Shown: piece after piece, positions 1-8,246 of the stretch
How positions within the stretch are numbered: the first letter of the stretch is position 1
How the letters are laid out: the number at the start of each line of letters is the position of its first letter
Source of the DNA: Pseudonocardia autotrophica
GTDB taxonomy: Bacteria > Actinomycetota > Actinomycetes > Mycobacteriales > Pseudonocardiaceae
Direction of reading: 5' to 3'
Assembly (NCBI RefSeq): GCF_000717175.1
Contig: NZ_JNYD01000005.1
Coordinates: 186,001-250,000, forward strand
DNA: 64,000 nucleotides
Translations under genes and position numbers: made by a program
The notes under the pieces: generated by a model
Seen by the model: only the letters and a program-made list of their open reading frames with translations
What the model was told of the DNA's origin: nothing
Databases searched by the model: none

Positions 1-253
1 GGTAGGTCCACTCGGTGGTCCAGTCGTTGACGCGGACCACGCGGGCCTTCTCGCCCCAGCCGCCCTCGTTCAGCGCGGCGACGATCGTCTTGCGGGCGCC
101 CGGCTTGGCCAGCGGCGCGCACGCGTCCTCGAGGTCGAGGAAGACCTGGTCCGAGTCCAGCGTCCGGGCCTTGTCGATGAACTTCTGGCTCGAACCGGGA
201 ACCGCCAGGCAGGACCGGCGGGGGCGGAGCGGGCGGGTGCTCTCGGACGTCAC
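1..253 (-). CDS. CoA-ester lyase, CitE/HpcH-HpaI family (5' part only)
   Basis: Only the first 84 codons are present; the gene runs off the left edge. The visible part fits the start of the citrate-lyase-beta / malyl-CoA lyase family: an RRSCLAVPGSS strand near residues 12-22, then DQVFLDLEDACAP near 35-47 and KPGARK, the usual order for the first beta strand and metal-binding region. Such enzymes make or break C-C bonds of malyl- or citramalyl-type CoA esters using Mg2+. The GTG start at 253 is preceded by GAGGAG (complement of 261-266) with a 7-nt gap. The missing C-terminus prevents any statement on substrate. Confidence 0.75.
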   Translation of the reverse strand, partial: MTSESTRPLRPRRSCLAVPGSSQKFIDKARTLDSDQVFLDLEDACAPLAKPGARKTIVAALNEGGWGEKARVVRVNDWTTEWTY

Positions 254-676
254 TGTCGTACTCCTCGTCGCTGATCGGGGCCGCTACGGATGCTGGCACG
301 TCCCGGCGCCCAGCGCGCCGTCAGGTGATTGGTTTCTCACCCATGCAAGGTGGACGGGGGTTACCGGCCGGTACCGCCCCCTCCGACCGGACGGTCCGGG
401 CGGGTGGTTTGCGCTGCTGGTGCGGTCCCCCGGCCCGCACACCCAGGATGGCGCGGCAGACTGGGCGAGCCGACCGCGACCCAGGTGGGGGCCCAGGTTG
501 GTCCGGCGAACCCTCCGGGCCCGCTTCGGCACCCGGAACGGCGCACTCATCCGCGGACTCGCACGCCCGAAGCGCATGGCACCTGCAGGAGCTGTCTCCA
601 CACCCGGGACGGCGCGGCACACCCGCCGGGGCTGCTCCCGCCGGGTCTGCGAGCTCGACGGACTTTCCGAGGCGAG
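254..676. other. Non-coding stretch between divergently read neighbours
   Basis: 423 bases with no credible gene. Open frames here exist on both strands but have no ribosome site and no recognisable domain. It must hold the promoter of the lyase (reading left); no clean -35/-10 pair is visible. Two small symmetric sequences occur: TACCGGCCGGTA at 362-373 and a GGTGA/TCACC inverted pair around 324-341. No terminator for the PhzF-like gene was found. Confidence 0.5.
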
Positions 677-1549
677 TCAGGGGAGGGCGGTGAGTTCGCC
701 CCGGGAGACCGGGACCACCCCACCCCGGACCGTGGTGGCGACCGCCCGCCCGTCCTCGGCGCGGACCTCGACGTCGAGGCGGGAGGGGCGGCCGATCTCG
801 GCGCCCTGCGCGATGGTGAAGCGCGACGCGCCGTCCGGGTCGAGCAGGCCGCGGTCGGCGAGGAACACCCCGAGCGCGACGGCGGCGGAGCCGGTCGCGG
901 GGTCCTCGTCCACCCCGACCCCGGCGCCGAACATCCGCAGGTGCACCTGCCCGCCGTCGCCGGACACGCTCGCCACCACCAGCCCGGTCAGACCGGCGGT
1001 CTGCGCTCGCACCCCCTCCGCGTCGGGCACGGCGCGGGCCACGGCGTCGGGCCGCACCAGCAGGAACGCGAACGGCACACCCGCCGCGGCGACGCCCGGG
1101 GCGGCGGCGCCGTCGACGTCGTCGGGGGTCAGCCCGGCCGCGGCGGCGAGCAGGGCGGCGTCGAGGTCCTCCCCCACCTCGGGCCGCCCGCCCGCGACGC
1201 GCGCGCCGTCGGCGTCGACCGCGACGGGCAGCAGCCCGGCTCCGCACTCCTGGACGACGTCGCCGTGCCGGATCGCGCCGTCCCGCGCGAGCGTCCACGC
1301 CGCGCCGACGCTCGGGTGCCCGGCGAACGGCAGCTCGACGGCCGGGGTGAAGATCCGCACCCGGTAGTCCGCGTCGGGCGTGCTCGGCGGCAGGGTGAAC
1401 ACCGTCTCGGAGAGGTGGAACTCGGAGGCGATCGCCTGCATCGCCTCGCCCGAGGGTTCGTGCTGCTCGCAGCGGACCACGGCGAGCGGGTTGCCCGCGT
1501 ACGGGCGGTCGGTGAACACGTCCACGACGTCGAAGCGGAGGCTCGGCAC
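677..1549 (-). CDS. PhzF-family isomerase-like protein
   Basis: A 290-residue protein of the PhzF / diaminopimelate-epimerase fold. The N-terminus carries DVFTDRPYAGNPLAVV (about 10-25), SETVF with the family's catalytic glutamate (Glu48), FAGHPSVGAAW near 75 and ATGSAA near 220, in the order expected for PhzF proteins. Length is typical. The true PhzF acts in phenazine synthesis, but no other phenazine gene is present, so this is one of the many uncharacterised housekeeping relatives. The GTG start is supported by TAGTCT at 1557-1562 (minus strand), 7 nt before the codon, which predicts a leaderless mRNA. Confidence 0.85.
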   Translation of the reverse strand: MPSLRFDVVDVFTDRPYAGNPLAVVRCEQHEPSGEAMQAIASEFHLSETVFTLPPSTPDADYRVRIFTPAVELPFAGHPSVGAAWTLARDGAIRHGDVVQECGAGLLPVAVDADGARVAGGRPEVGEDLDAALLAAAAGLTPDDVDGAAAPGVAAAGVPFAFLLVRPDAVARAVPDAEGVRAQTAGLTGLVVASVSGDGGQVHLRMFGAGVGVDEDPATGSAAVALGVFLADRGLLDPDGASRFTIAQGAEIGRPSRLDVEVRAEDGRAVATTVRGGVVPVSRGELTALP

Positions 1550-1684
1550 GGGACGGAGACTAGGGCCGACCGCCGGAACCGGGCGGGCGCGCCGCTGCGC
1601 CGTCCGGCGTCCGTCGCCGAACGGCGGCCGTCCGGTCCGTCACGGCTCCTACGCTGTGCGCCGGACCACACGAGGACGGACCCC

Positions 1685-2026
1685 ATGGCACTGCTGCGCG
1701 AGGTCACCGGGTACGTCGCACATGCCGTGCTGTTGGCCTGGTGGCTGTGGATCGTGCTGTCGACGGCGCCGCAGCTGCGCCGGGGCATCCGGGACCGGCG
1801 GACCCGCACCCAGGTGATGTTGATCAAGACCGCCGCCCTCGTCACCGCGGCGCTCCTCGTCGGCGTCATCCACTTCTGGGCCACGGAGTGGTGGCAGGTG
1901 CTCGTCGCGCTGCCGGTGGCCGTCGTGATCGGGATCGTGCTGCACCGCGCCTACCGCAGACTGGTCGCCCCTGCCCGGCACCGGTTGACGATCACCCGCC
2001 GGGTCAGGCGTATCCGGTCGGCCTGA
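1685..2026 (+). CDS. Small uncharacterised membrane protein
   Basis: 113 residues with three hydrophobic stretches (about 11-28, 48-66 and 73-89) and a basic C-terminal tail rich in Arg. No known domain was recognised. ATG at 1685 follows GAGGACGG at about 1673-1680, and a -10-like TACGCT lies at 1650-1655. It sits between the divergent PhzF-like gene and the MgtE_N gene without overlap, so it is probably its own unit. It may be an inner-membrane protein; nothing points to a function. Confidence 0.7.
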   Translation: MALLREVTGYVAHAVLLAWWLWIVLSTAPQLRRGIRDRRTRTQVMLIKTAALVTAALLVGVIHFWATEWWQVLVALPVAVVIGIVLHRAYRRLVAPARHRLTITRRVRRIRSA

Positions 2027-2077
2027 GGATCGGTCCGACCCGGCCCCCACCTGGGGTGACGGCCTAGTCTGTGCCCC

Positions 2078-3397
2078 ATGGGCGCGGCGCGGATCTTCGT
2101 GGCACGGATGGCGGGCCTCGCCGTGTTCGGGCCCGACGGGGAGCGGATCGGCAAGGTGCGCGACGTCGTCGCCACCCTGCGGCTCGACGCCACCCCGCCG
2201 CGGGTGCTGGGCCTCGTGGTCGAGCTGTCCAGCCGCCGGCGCATCTTCGTGCCCATGCTGCGTGTGGCGGACGTCGACCCCGCCGCCGTCACCCTGGCCA
2301 GCGGCTCGGTGAGCCTCTCCGGCTTCCACCAGCGCCCCAACGAGACGCTCGTGCTCGGCCAGATGCTCGACGCGCCGGTCACCGTACGTGAGTCGGGCGA
2401 GCCCGCCACCGTGGTCGACGCCGCGATCGAGCCGACCCGCAGCCGGGACTGGATGGTGAGCCGGCTGGCCCTCCGCACCGGCCCGCGGCGCCTGGGGCGC
2501 CGCAGCCCCGTGCAGGTCCTGCCGTGGAGCGCCGTCCAGGGGCTGACCCTGTCCGACCGGCAGGGCACCGAGGGCCTCCTCGCCGTGTTCGACTCGATGC
2601 GCCCGGCCGACGTCGCCGCGGCGCTGTCCGAGCTGCCCCGCAAGCGCCAGCGCGAGGTCGTCGACTCGCTCGACGACGAGCGGCTGGCCGACGTGTTCGA
2701 GGAGCTGTCGGAGAACGACCAGCGCGTGCTGTTCGCGCACCTGGACTCCGAGCGCGCCGCGGACGTCCTCGAGGCCATGGCGCCCGACGACGCCGCCGAC
2801 CTCCTCGGCGAGCTCGACGACGAGGAGGCCGGCCGGCTGCTCGCGCTGATGGAGCCCGAGGAGTCCGAGCCCGTCCGGCGGCTGATGACCTACGAGACGC
2901 GCACCGCCGGCGGCCTGATGACCCCGGAGCCGATCGTGCTTCGGCCGGACGCGACGGTGGCCGAGGCGCTCGCGCACGTACGGAACCCGGACGTGCCGCC
3001 GGCGCTGGCGAGCATGGTGTTCGTCTGCCGCCCGCCGAGCGCCACCCCGACCGGTCGCTACCTGGGCTGCGTGCACAGCCAGCGGCTGCTGCGCGAGGCA
3101 CCGTTCGAGCTGGTCGCGGGGCTGGTCGACAGCGAGCTCGCCCGGCTGGAGCCCGACGCCTCGATCGAGGAGATCACCCGCTACTTCGCCACGTACAACC
3201 TGGTGGCGGGCCCGGTCGTCGACCCGGAGGACCACCTGCTGGGCGCGGTCACCGTCGACGACCTGCTCGACCACCTGCTGCCGGAGGGCTGGCGGGACCA
3301 GCCGGCCCTCGGGCACGTCGAGCCCGGGGTCGGCGAGCTCGCACGGAACGGGACGGGGCCCGACGGGTCCGGACGGACGGGGGCCGCCGATGCCTGA
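2078..3397 (+). CDS. MgtE N-domain / CBS-domain protein (Rv1232c type)
   Basis: 439 residues. The first 130 or so look like a PRC-barrel-like beta domain (LAVFGPDGERIGKVRDVV near 13-30). The middle (about 175-270) is the helical MgtE intracellular N domain with repeated acidic segments such as DVLEAMAPDDAADLLGEL, and the end (about 270-420) holds a CBS pair beginning TAGGLMTPEPIVL. The membrane channel domain of true MgtE Mg2+ channels is absent, so this is probably a soluble or peripheral regulator acting with the DUF1003 membrane protein encoded next, which overlaps it by 8 bases. TAGTCT at 2065-2070, 7 nt before the ATG, predicts a leaderless transcript and leaves no room for an Mg2+ riboswitch. 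Confidence 0.85.
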   Translation: MGAARIFVARMAGLAVFGPDGERIGKVRDVVATLRLDATPPRVLGLVVELSSRRRIFVPMLRVADVDPAAVTLASGSVSLSGFHQRPNETLVLGQMLDAPVTVRESGEPATVVDAAIEPTRSRDWMVSRLALRTGPRRLGRRSPVQVLPWSAVQGLTLSDRQGTEGLLAVFDSMRPADVAAALSELPRKRQREVVDSLDDERLADVFEELSENDQRVLFAHLDSERAADVLEAMAPDDAADLLGELDDEEAGRLLALMEPEESEPVRRLMTYETRTAGGLMTPEPIVLRPDATVAEALAHVRNPDVPPALASMVFVCRPPSATPTGRYLGCVHSQRLLREAPFELVAGLVDSELARLEPDASIEEITRYFATYNLVAGPVVDPEDHLLGAVTVDDLLDHLLPEGWRDQPALGHVEPGVGELARNGTGPDGSGRTGAADA

Positions 3398-3929
3398 GCT
3401 GCAGACCGGCCGCCGCCTCGACCAGCCGCTGCTCGGCCGGCGGCGGATCGAGTTCGACCCGGACGGCTTCGCCAGCGCCGCGGAGCGCATCGCGCGGTAC
3501 CTCGGCACCGGTCGCTACCTGGGCATCCAGACGGTGATCGTGCTCGTGTGGATCGGGCTGAACCTGGTCAGCTGGCGGCTGCAGTGGGACCCGTACCCGT
3601 TCATCCTGCTCAACCTGGCCTTCTCCACCCAGGCGGCCTACGCGGCGCCGCTGATCCTGCTCGCGCAGAACCGGCAGGACGACCGGGACCGGATCGCCCT
3701 CGAGGAGGACCGGCGGCGCGCCGAGCGCACGAAGGCCGACACGGAGTACCTCGCCCGCGAGCTCGCCGCGCTGCGCCTCGCGATCGGCGAGGTCGCCACG
3801 CGGGACTACCTGCGGGGCGAGCTCGAGCGGGTCACGCAGAGCCTCGAGGCCACCGTCGACGCCGCGGTCCGCGGCGAGGAGCCCGACCGGCGGCCGGAGA
3901 AGCGGGAGGCGAAGCCGCGGCGCCGCTGA
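3390..3929 (+). CDS. DUF1003 membrane protein
   Basis: 179 residues. After a cytoplasmic start come two membrane helices (about 50-65 and 72-92; IQTVIVLVWIGLNLVSW, then FILLNLAFSTQAAYAAPLILLAQNRQ), the DUF1003 signature. A charged coiled-coil tail from about 93 to 165 (DRDRIALEEDRRRAERTK) follows. The start overlaps the end of the MgtE_N gene, so the two are translated together; the same pair occurs in mycobacteria. The biochemical role is unknown. Confidence 0.9.
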   Translation: MPELQTGRRLDQPLLGRRRIEFDPDGFASAAERIARYLGTGRYLGIQTVIVLVWIGLNLVSWRLQWDPYPFILLNLAFSTQAAYAAPLILLAQNRQDDRDRIALEEDRRRAERTKADTEYLARELAALRLAIGEVATRDYLRGELERVTQSLEATVDAAVRGEEPDRRPEKREAKPRRR

Positions 3930-3952
3930 CCGCGGGCCGCGCCGTCACCCCC

Positions 3953-3985
3953 CGCGAGTCGCGCTCCGGCCCTCCGCGAGTCGCG
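3953..3985. repeat. CGCGAGTCGCG repeat pair (copy set 1)
   Basis: Two copies of CGCGAGTCGCG (3953-3963 and 3975-3985) lie 22 bases apart in the gap between the converging DUF1003 and MarR genes. The first continues as CGCTCC. A matching pair occurs at 20597-20626 after glgM, also between converging genes. It may be a small dispersed repeat or part of a bidirectional terminator. Confidence 0.55.
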
Positions 3986-3991
3986 GCGGAA

Positions 3992-4513
3992 TCAGGTCAC
4001 GACGAGCCGGGAGCAGATGCGCTCCAGCGCCGCCAGGTCGTCGGCGTCGAGCCGCGTTGCGAAGTGGCTGGTCACCCCGCGCAGGTGGGTGCGCGAGGCG
4101 GTCCGCAACCGGTCCAGACCGGCCGGCGTGAGTCCCGCGGCGACCCCCCGGCCGTCGGACTCGACCCTCGTGCGGCGCACGAGCCCGGCGCGTTCCAGCC
4201 GGTCGACCAGCCGGGTCACCCCGGACCGCGAGAGCAGCACGGCGTCGGCCAGCTCGGTCATGCGCAGCCGTCTCCCGGGCGCCTCGGCGAGCTGGACCAG
4301 CACGTCGTAGGCCGCCAGCGAGAGCTCCTGCTCCGCGACGAGTTCGGTCTCCAGCGCCCGGGTGATCGTGGCGTGCGCCCTCAGGAACGCCCGCCACGAC
4401 GCCATCTCCTCCGGCCTCGGCACGACCTGCCCCGACCGGTCCTTCCCCCCGTGCGCGGACCCCGTGGTGCGCAGGCCGTCCGAGCCAGCCCGCCCTTCGG
4501 CGATGTCCGTCAC
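3992..4513 (-). CDS. MarR-family transcriptional regulator
   Basis: 173 residues. The centre is a winged helix-turn-helix: SLAAYDVLVQLAEAPGRRLRMTELA, then LLSRSGVTRLVDRLERAGLVRRTRVESDGRG, the typical MarR recognition helix and wing. Flanking helices supply the dimer interface. GTG 4513 is chosen because TAGCAT (complement of 4522-4527) lies 8 nt upstream, indicating a leaderless message; longer in-frame starts would run into the mrp promoter. It is divergent from mrp. The two promoters share a mirrored 8-base sequence that could be its binding site. The ligand is unknown. Confidence 0.85.
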   Translation of the reverse strand: MTDIAEGRAGSDGLRTTGSAHGGKDRSGQVVPRPEEMASWRAFLRAHATITRALETELVAEQELSLAAYDVLVQLAEAPGRRLRMTELADAVLLSRSGVTRLVDRLERAGLVRRTRVESDGRGVAAGLTPAGLDRLRTASRTHLRGVTSHFATRLDADDLAALERICSRLVVT

Positions 4514-4521
4514 GCCCGTAG

Positions 4522-4563
4522 ATGCTACGGACGCGAGAGCGGGCGCGGGACCGCACGTAGCAT
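4522..4563. promoter_or_regulatory. Divergent marR/mrp promoter with mirrored -10 boxes
   Basis: ATGCTACG (4522-4529) and CGTAGCAT (4556-4563) are exact reverse complements 26 bases apart. Each contains TAGCAT reading outwards: toward marR (8 nt before its GTG) and toward mrp. They are likely the two -10 elements, and the symmetry could also serve a dimeric regulator such as the MarR protein. No good -35 is seen. Confidence 0.5.
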
Positions 4564-4629
4564 GGGAACCGACAGGCCGTGACCGCACTCGCGGCACTCG
4601 TCGACGAGGAAGGTTCAGCGGAGACCCAG

Positions 4630-5784
4630 ATGTCCCTCATGGGAAACACCAGCACCGAGACCGTCGAGCAGGCGATCCGCGCCGCGCTGAGCAAGGTCGA
4701 GGACCCCGAGATCCGCAAACCGATCACCGAGATCGGCATGGTCAAGGGCGTCACGGTGTCCCCGGACGGCGTGGCCCAGGTGGGCGTCTACCTCACGGTC
4801 GCGGGCTGCCCGATGCGGGAGACCATCAATCGCCGGGTGACCGACGCGGTGTCGGCCGTGCCCGGGGTGAGCGAGGTCCGCGTCGAGCTGGACGTGATGA
4901 GCGACGAGCAGCGGACCGCCCTGCGCCGGCAGCTGCGCGGCGACTCCGACGAGCCGGAGATCCCGTTCGCCCAGCCCGGTTCGCTGACCCGCGTGTACTG
5001 CGTGGCGTCGGGCAAGGGCGGCGTCGGCAAGTCCTCGGTCACGGTCAACCTGGCCGCGGCGATGGCTGCGAAGGGCCTGCACGTCGGCGTGGTCGACGCG
5101 GACATCTACGGGCACTCGGTCCCGCGGATGCTCGGCGCGGCGGACCGGCCGACCAAGGTCGACAACATGATCATGCCGCCGCAGGCGCACGGCGTGAAGG
5201 TCATCTCGATCGGCATGTTTGTCGCCGACAACACGCCGGTCGTGTGGCGCGGCCCGATGCTGCACCGCGCGCTGCAGCAGTTCCTGGCGGACGTGTTCTG
5301 GGGCGACCTGGACGTCCTGCTGCTGGACCTGCCCCCGGGCACCGGCGACATCGCGATCTCGACTGCGCAGCTCATCCCGAACGCCGAGCTGCTGGTGGTC
5401 ACCACCCCGCAGCAGGCCGCGGCCGAGGTGGCCGAGCGGGCGGGCTCGATCGCGCTGCAGACCCGGCAGCGGATCGCCGGCGTCGTCGAGAACATGTCGT
5501 GGCTGGAGATGCCCGACGGCTCGCGGATGGAGGTCTTCGGGTCGGGTGGCGGCCAGACCGTCGTCGACCGGCTGACCCAGGCCCTCGGCGCGCAGGTCCC
5601 GCTGCTCGGCCAGGTGCCGCTGGAGCCGGGCGTGCGCGAGTGCGGCGACTCCGGCACCCCGATCGTGCTGCGCAGCCCGGAGACCGCGGCCGCCCAGGTG
5701 CTCAACGGCATCGCCGACAAGCTCACGGTCCGCTCCCGCGGCCTCGCCGGCATGTCCCTGGGCCTCTCCCCGGTCCGCAAGTAA
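4630..5784 (+). CDS. mrp: Mrp/NBP35-type Fe-S cluster carrier ATPase
   Basis: 384 residues from ATG 4630. An N-terminal MIP18/DUF59 domain (about 5-90, with DPEIRKPITEIGMV and VAGCPM) precedes a ParA-like P-loop domain starting CVASGKGGVGKSS (deviant Walker A, about 127-135). It continues with VDADIYGHSVPRML, LLDLPPGTGDI and TTPQQAA. These proteins bind and hand on Fe-S clusters to apoproteins in the cytosol. The ATG is preferred over GTG 4579 because GGAG at 4619-4622 sits 7 nt upstream. The -10 TAGCAT (4558-4563) would give a leader of about 60 nt. The gene converges on the aminotransferase across the repeat cluster. Confidence 0.9.
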   Translation: MSLMGNTSTETVEQAIRAALSKVEDPEIRKPITEIGMVKGVTVSPDGVAQVGVYLTVAGCPMRETINRRVTDAVSAVPGVSEVRVELDVMSDEQRTALRRQLRGDSDEPEIPFAQPGSLTRVYCVASGKGGVGKSSVTVNLAAAMAAKGLHVGVVDADIYGHSVPRMLGAADRPTKVDNMIMPPQAHGVKVISIGMFVADNTPVVWRGPMLHRALQQFLADVFWGDLDVLLLDLPPGTGDIAISTAQLIPNAELLVVTTPQQAAAEVAERAGSIALQTRQRIAGVVENMSWLEMPDGSRMEVFGSGGGQTVVDRLTQALGAQVPLLGQVPLEPGVRECGDSGTPIVLRSPETAAAQVLNGIADKLTVRSRGLAGMSLGLSPVRK

Positions 5785-5785
5785 T

Positions 5786-5888
5786 CGCGTTATGGAACCA
5801 TGATGCGCTGAGGAACCCGCCAAAATCGCGTTATGGAACCATAATGCGATCCAGCCGGGCCGGAATGCGCATTATGGTTCCATAGCGC
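5786..5888. repeat. TTATGGAACCATAA repeat cluster, left side of the catabolic island
   Basis: Three copies of a roughly 22-bp imperfect palindrome lie at 5786-5808, 5827-5848 (both forward) and 5867-5888 (reversed). The core is TATGGAACCATAATGCG. Copies two and three are complementary over about 20 bases with one mismatch and could form one long hairpin. The AT-rich core stands out in this GC-rich DNA. The gap lies between converging mrp and the aminotransferase gene, so bidirectional termination is one possible role. The same element reappears at 13681-13783. Confidence 0.8.
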
Positions 5889-5894
5889 AGATGG

Positions 5895-7148
5895 TCAGAC
5901 CGCGTTCGCCAGCGCCTTGGTCCAGAGCGCCAGGCCCTCGTCGACCTGCTCGGCGGTGGTGATCAGCGGCGGGATGAACCGCACGACGTTGCCGAACGGG
6001 CCGCAGGTCAGCAGCAGCAGGCCCTGCTCGGCGGCAGCCGCGTGCGCCTTGACGGCGGTGGCGGTGTCCGGCGAGCCGTCCGGCGCCGTGAACTCGACGG
6101 CGACCATCAGGCCGAGGCCGCGGACGTCGCCGACCTGCTTGACGTCCGCCGAGGCGTGGCGCAGGCCCTCGAGCAGGCGGCGGCCCTGGACGGCGGCGTT
6201 CTCGACCAGGCCCTCCTCCTGCACCACCTCGAGGGTGGCGAGCGCGGCGGCGCAGGCCACGGCGTTGCCGCCGTAGGTGCCGCCCTGCGAACCCGGGCGT
6301 GCCTTGCTCATCAGCTCGCGCGAGGCGGCGATGCCGGACAGCGGGAAGCCGCTGGCCAGGCCCTTGGCGGTGATGAGGATGTCCGGGGTGACGCCCTCGG
6401 CGTGCTGGTGACCCCAGAACTTCCCGGTGCGGCCGAAGCCGGTCTGCACCTCGTCGGCGATCAGCAGGATGCCGTGCCGGTCGGCTCGCTCACGCAGGCC
6501 GCGCAGGAAGGCCGGCGGGGTGGGCACGTAGCCGCCCTCGCCGAGCACCGGCTCGATGATGAACGCGGCGACGTCGGCCGCCGGGGCGGTGCTGACGAGC
6601 TGGCGGTCGAGCTCGGCCAGCGCGAACTCGACGGCCTGCTCCTCGCTCCAGCGGTAGCGGTAGGCGTAGGGGAAGGGCGCGAACACCGCACCGCCCATCA
6701 GCGGCCCGTTGCCGGCGCGGATCTTGGCGCCCGACGTGGTGAGCGCGGCGGCGCCCATCGTGCGGCCGTGGAAGCCGCCGTCGAAGGCCAGGATCAGCGG
6801 CCGGCCGGTGGCGTGCCGGGCCAGCCGCACCGACGCCTCGACCGCCTCGGAGCCGGAGTTGAGGAAGAAGACGCTGTCGAGCGCCGGCGGCAGCACGTCG
6901 CCGAGGCGCTCCACGAGCTTGAGCAGCGGCTGGTGCATCACGGTGGTGTACTGGCCGTGGATCAGCGTGCCGACCTGCTCCTGCGCCGCCGCGACGACCT
7001 TCGGGTGGCAGTGCCCGGTCGAGGTGACGCCGATCCCGGCCGTGAAGTCCAGGTGCCGGCGCCCCTCGGTGTCGTAGAGGTAGACCCCCTCGCCGCGCGC
7101 GGCCTTGACGGGCGTGGCCTGGGTGAGGACCGGGGACAGCTGTGCCAT
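5895..7148 (-). CDS. Class III PLP aminotransferase (GABA aminotransferase-like)
   Basis: 417 residues of the acetylornithine/GABA aminotransferase fold I group. Features are FTAGIGVTSTGHCHP near 35, FLNSGSEAVEAS (phosphate cup) near 95, FDGGFHGRTMGAA near 125, IADEVQTGFGRTG near 225 and the PLP lysine in ITAKGLASG (about Lys262). It transfers amino groups between an omega-amino donor and a 2-oxo acid. ATG 7148 is preferred to upstream GTG 7163 because GGAGCGGAG precedes it. A copy of the TTGTCGACAATC operator lies at 7182-7193, so it probably belongs to the GntR regulon here. The exact substrate is unknown. Confidence 0.85.
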   Translation of the reverse strand: MAQLSPVLTQATPVKAARGEGVYLYDTEGRRHLDFTAGIGVTSTGHCHPKVVAAAQEQVGTLIHGQYTTVMHQPLLKLVERLGDVLPPALDSVFFLNSGSEAVEASVRLARHATGRPLILAFDGGFHGRTMGAAALTTSGAKIRAGNGPLMGGAVFAPFPYAYRYRWSEEQAVEFALAELDRQLVSTAPAADVAAFIIEPVLGEGGYVPTPPAFLRGLRERADRHGILLIADEVQTGFGRTGKFWGHQHAEGVTPDILITAKGLASGFPLSGIAASRELMSKARPGSQGGTYGGNAVACAAALATLEVVQEEGLVENAAVQGRRLLEGLRHASADVKQVGDVRGLGLMVAVEFTAPDGSPDTATAVKAHAAAAEQGLLLLTCGPFGNVVRFIPPLITTAEQVDEGLALWTKALANAV

Positions 7149-7171
7149 GGAACTCCGCTCCACGAGTCGAT

Positions 7172-7193
7172 GATTGTCGTGTTGTCGACAATC
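7172..7193. promoter_or_regulatory. Putative GntR operator upstream of the aminotransferase
   Basis: TTGTCGACAATC at 7182-7193 contains the perfect palindrome TTGTCGACAA. A second half, GATTGTCG at 7172-7179, pairs with CGACAATC at 7186-7193. The sequence is shared with sites at 9797 and 11236 (one base different). It lies 34 bases before the aminotransferase ATG, within reach of the promoter. Confidence 0.6.
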
Positions 7194-7231
7194 TCAGGGA
7201 ACCATGCCGGACCGTACCCCGGCAAGGGGGA

Positions 7232-8152
7232 CTAGCCCGACAGGAGCCCGACGACGGCGACCAGCACCGGTGCGCTGACGATCGTCGTGGTCAGCGCGGC
7301 GTCCCGGCCCAGCCGGACGCCCTCGTCGAAGCGCACGGCGTAGCCGAAGACGTTCTGTGCGGTGGGCAGCGCCGCACACACGACGACCGCGGTCAGCGCG
7401 GGTCCGGACAGCCCCAGCACGAGCCCGCCGAGCACGAGCGCGAGCAGCGGATGGACCAGGTTCTTCAGCACCACGACGCACCACAGCGAGGGCCCGACGT
7501 CGCCGGTCCCGGGGCGCGCGGCCCCGCGCAGCGAGATCCCGAACGCCAGGAGCATGCCGGGCACCGCGAGGTCGGCGATGAGCTGGAGGGGCGCCATGAC
7601 CGGCTCCGGCGGCAGCCAGCCGGTCGCCGAGACGATCAGCCCGGCCGCCGTCGCCATCGCGATCGGGTTGCGCAGCGGCGCCGTCAGTGTGCGGACCCAG
7701 GAGGTGCGCTCGCCCGACACCACGTCGAGCACGGTCGTGTAGAGCGGGGTGAGCACGGCGAGCTGGAACAGCAGCACCGGCGCGACGGCGGCGGCGTCGC
7801 CCAGCGCGTAGGTGGCGATGGGCAGCCCGAGGTTGCCGGCGTTGACGTACCCGCTGGCCATCGAGCCGATCGCGGTCTCCCCCGCCGGGCGCCGCCGCGC
7901 CAGCCCGACAGGCAGGTACAGCGCGCAGGCGAGCGTGCTGGTCAGCGCGGTGACGACCAGCGAGGACGAGAACACCGCGCCGACGTCCGCCCGCGCGAGC
8001 GTGACGAACAACAGCGCGGGCGACGCCACGAAGAACGCGGTTCGGGAGAGCACCTGGGTGGCCGACGGGCCGAGCACACCGGCCCGGCCGATGCCGTAGC
8101 CGACGGCGATGACCACGCCGATGACGAGGAAGCCTTCGAGGATGCCCGTCAC
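7232..8152 (-). CDS. AEC-family (auxin efflux carrier type) permease
   Basis: About 306 residues and very hydrophobic, with ten or so predicted helices in two five-helix halves, as in the AEC family (for example VIGVVIAVGYGIGRAGVLG near 8-26; FFVASPALLFVTLA; SGYVNAGNLGLPIATYALGD; LKNLVHPLLALVLGG; ALPTAQNVFGYAVRF near 270). Bacterial members export or exchange organic acids such as malate and malonate. GTG 8152 is taken as start because the first helix follows at once and the length fits the family. No Shine-Dalgarno is seen; TAACCT at 8184-8189 (minus) may be the -10. Within the island it is the only transporter and may move the substrate or a product. Confidence 0.8.
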   Translation of the reverse strand: MTGILEGFLVIGVVIAVGYGIGRAGVLGPSATQVLSRTAFFVASPALLFVTLARADVGAVFSSSLVVTALTSTLACALYLPVGLARRRPAGETAIGSMASGYVNAGNLGLPIATYALGDAAAVAPVLLFQLAVLTPLYTTVLDVVSGERTSWVRTLTAPLRNPIAMATAAGLIVSATGWLPPEPVMAPLQLIADLAVPGMLLAFGISLRGAARPGTGDVGPSLWCVVVLKNLVHPLLALVLGGLVLGLSGPALTAVVVCAALPTAQNVFGYAVRFDEGVRLGRDAALTTTIVSAPVLVAVVGLLSG

Positions 8153-8246
8153 GAGCGCGCGAGGAAGCCGGTCACGTGTCCCGAGGTTACGGCCGGGGCG
8201 GGTCCCGCGGCAGGTCTCCCGCCGCAGGTCACAGAGGGTCGTGTGT

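Noticed and set aside
677..1549. Phenazine biosynthesis locus because of the PhzF-like gene.
   Set aside because: No other phz gene is nearby; PhzF-like proteins are common outside phenazine producers.
2041..2077. Mg2+ riboswitch before the MgtE_N gene.
   Set aside because: The predicted -10 is 7 bases from the ATG, leaving no leader RNA, and no conserved M-box sequence was seen.
5790..5845. GGAACC inside the repeats as ECF -35 elements.
   Set aside because: No CGTT or similar -10 lies 15-17 bases downstream of any copy, and the sites lie at gene ends.
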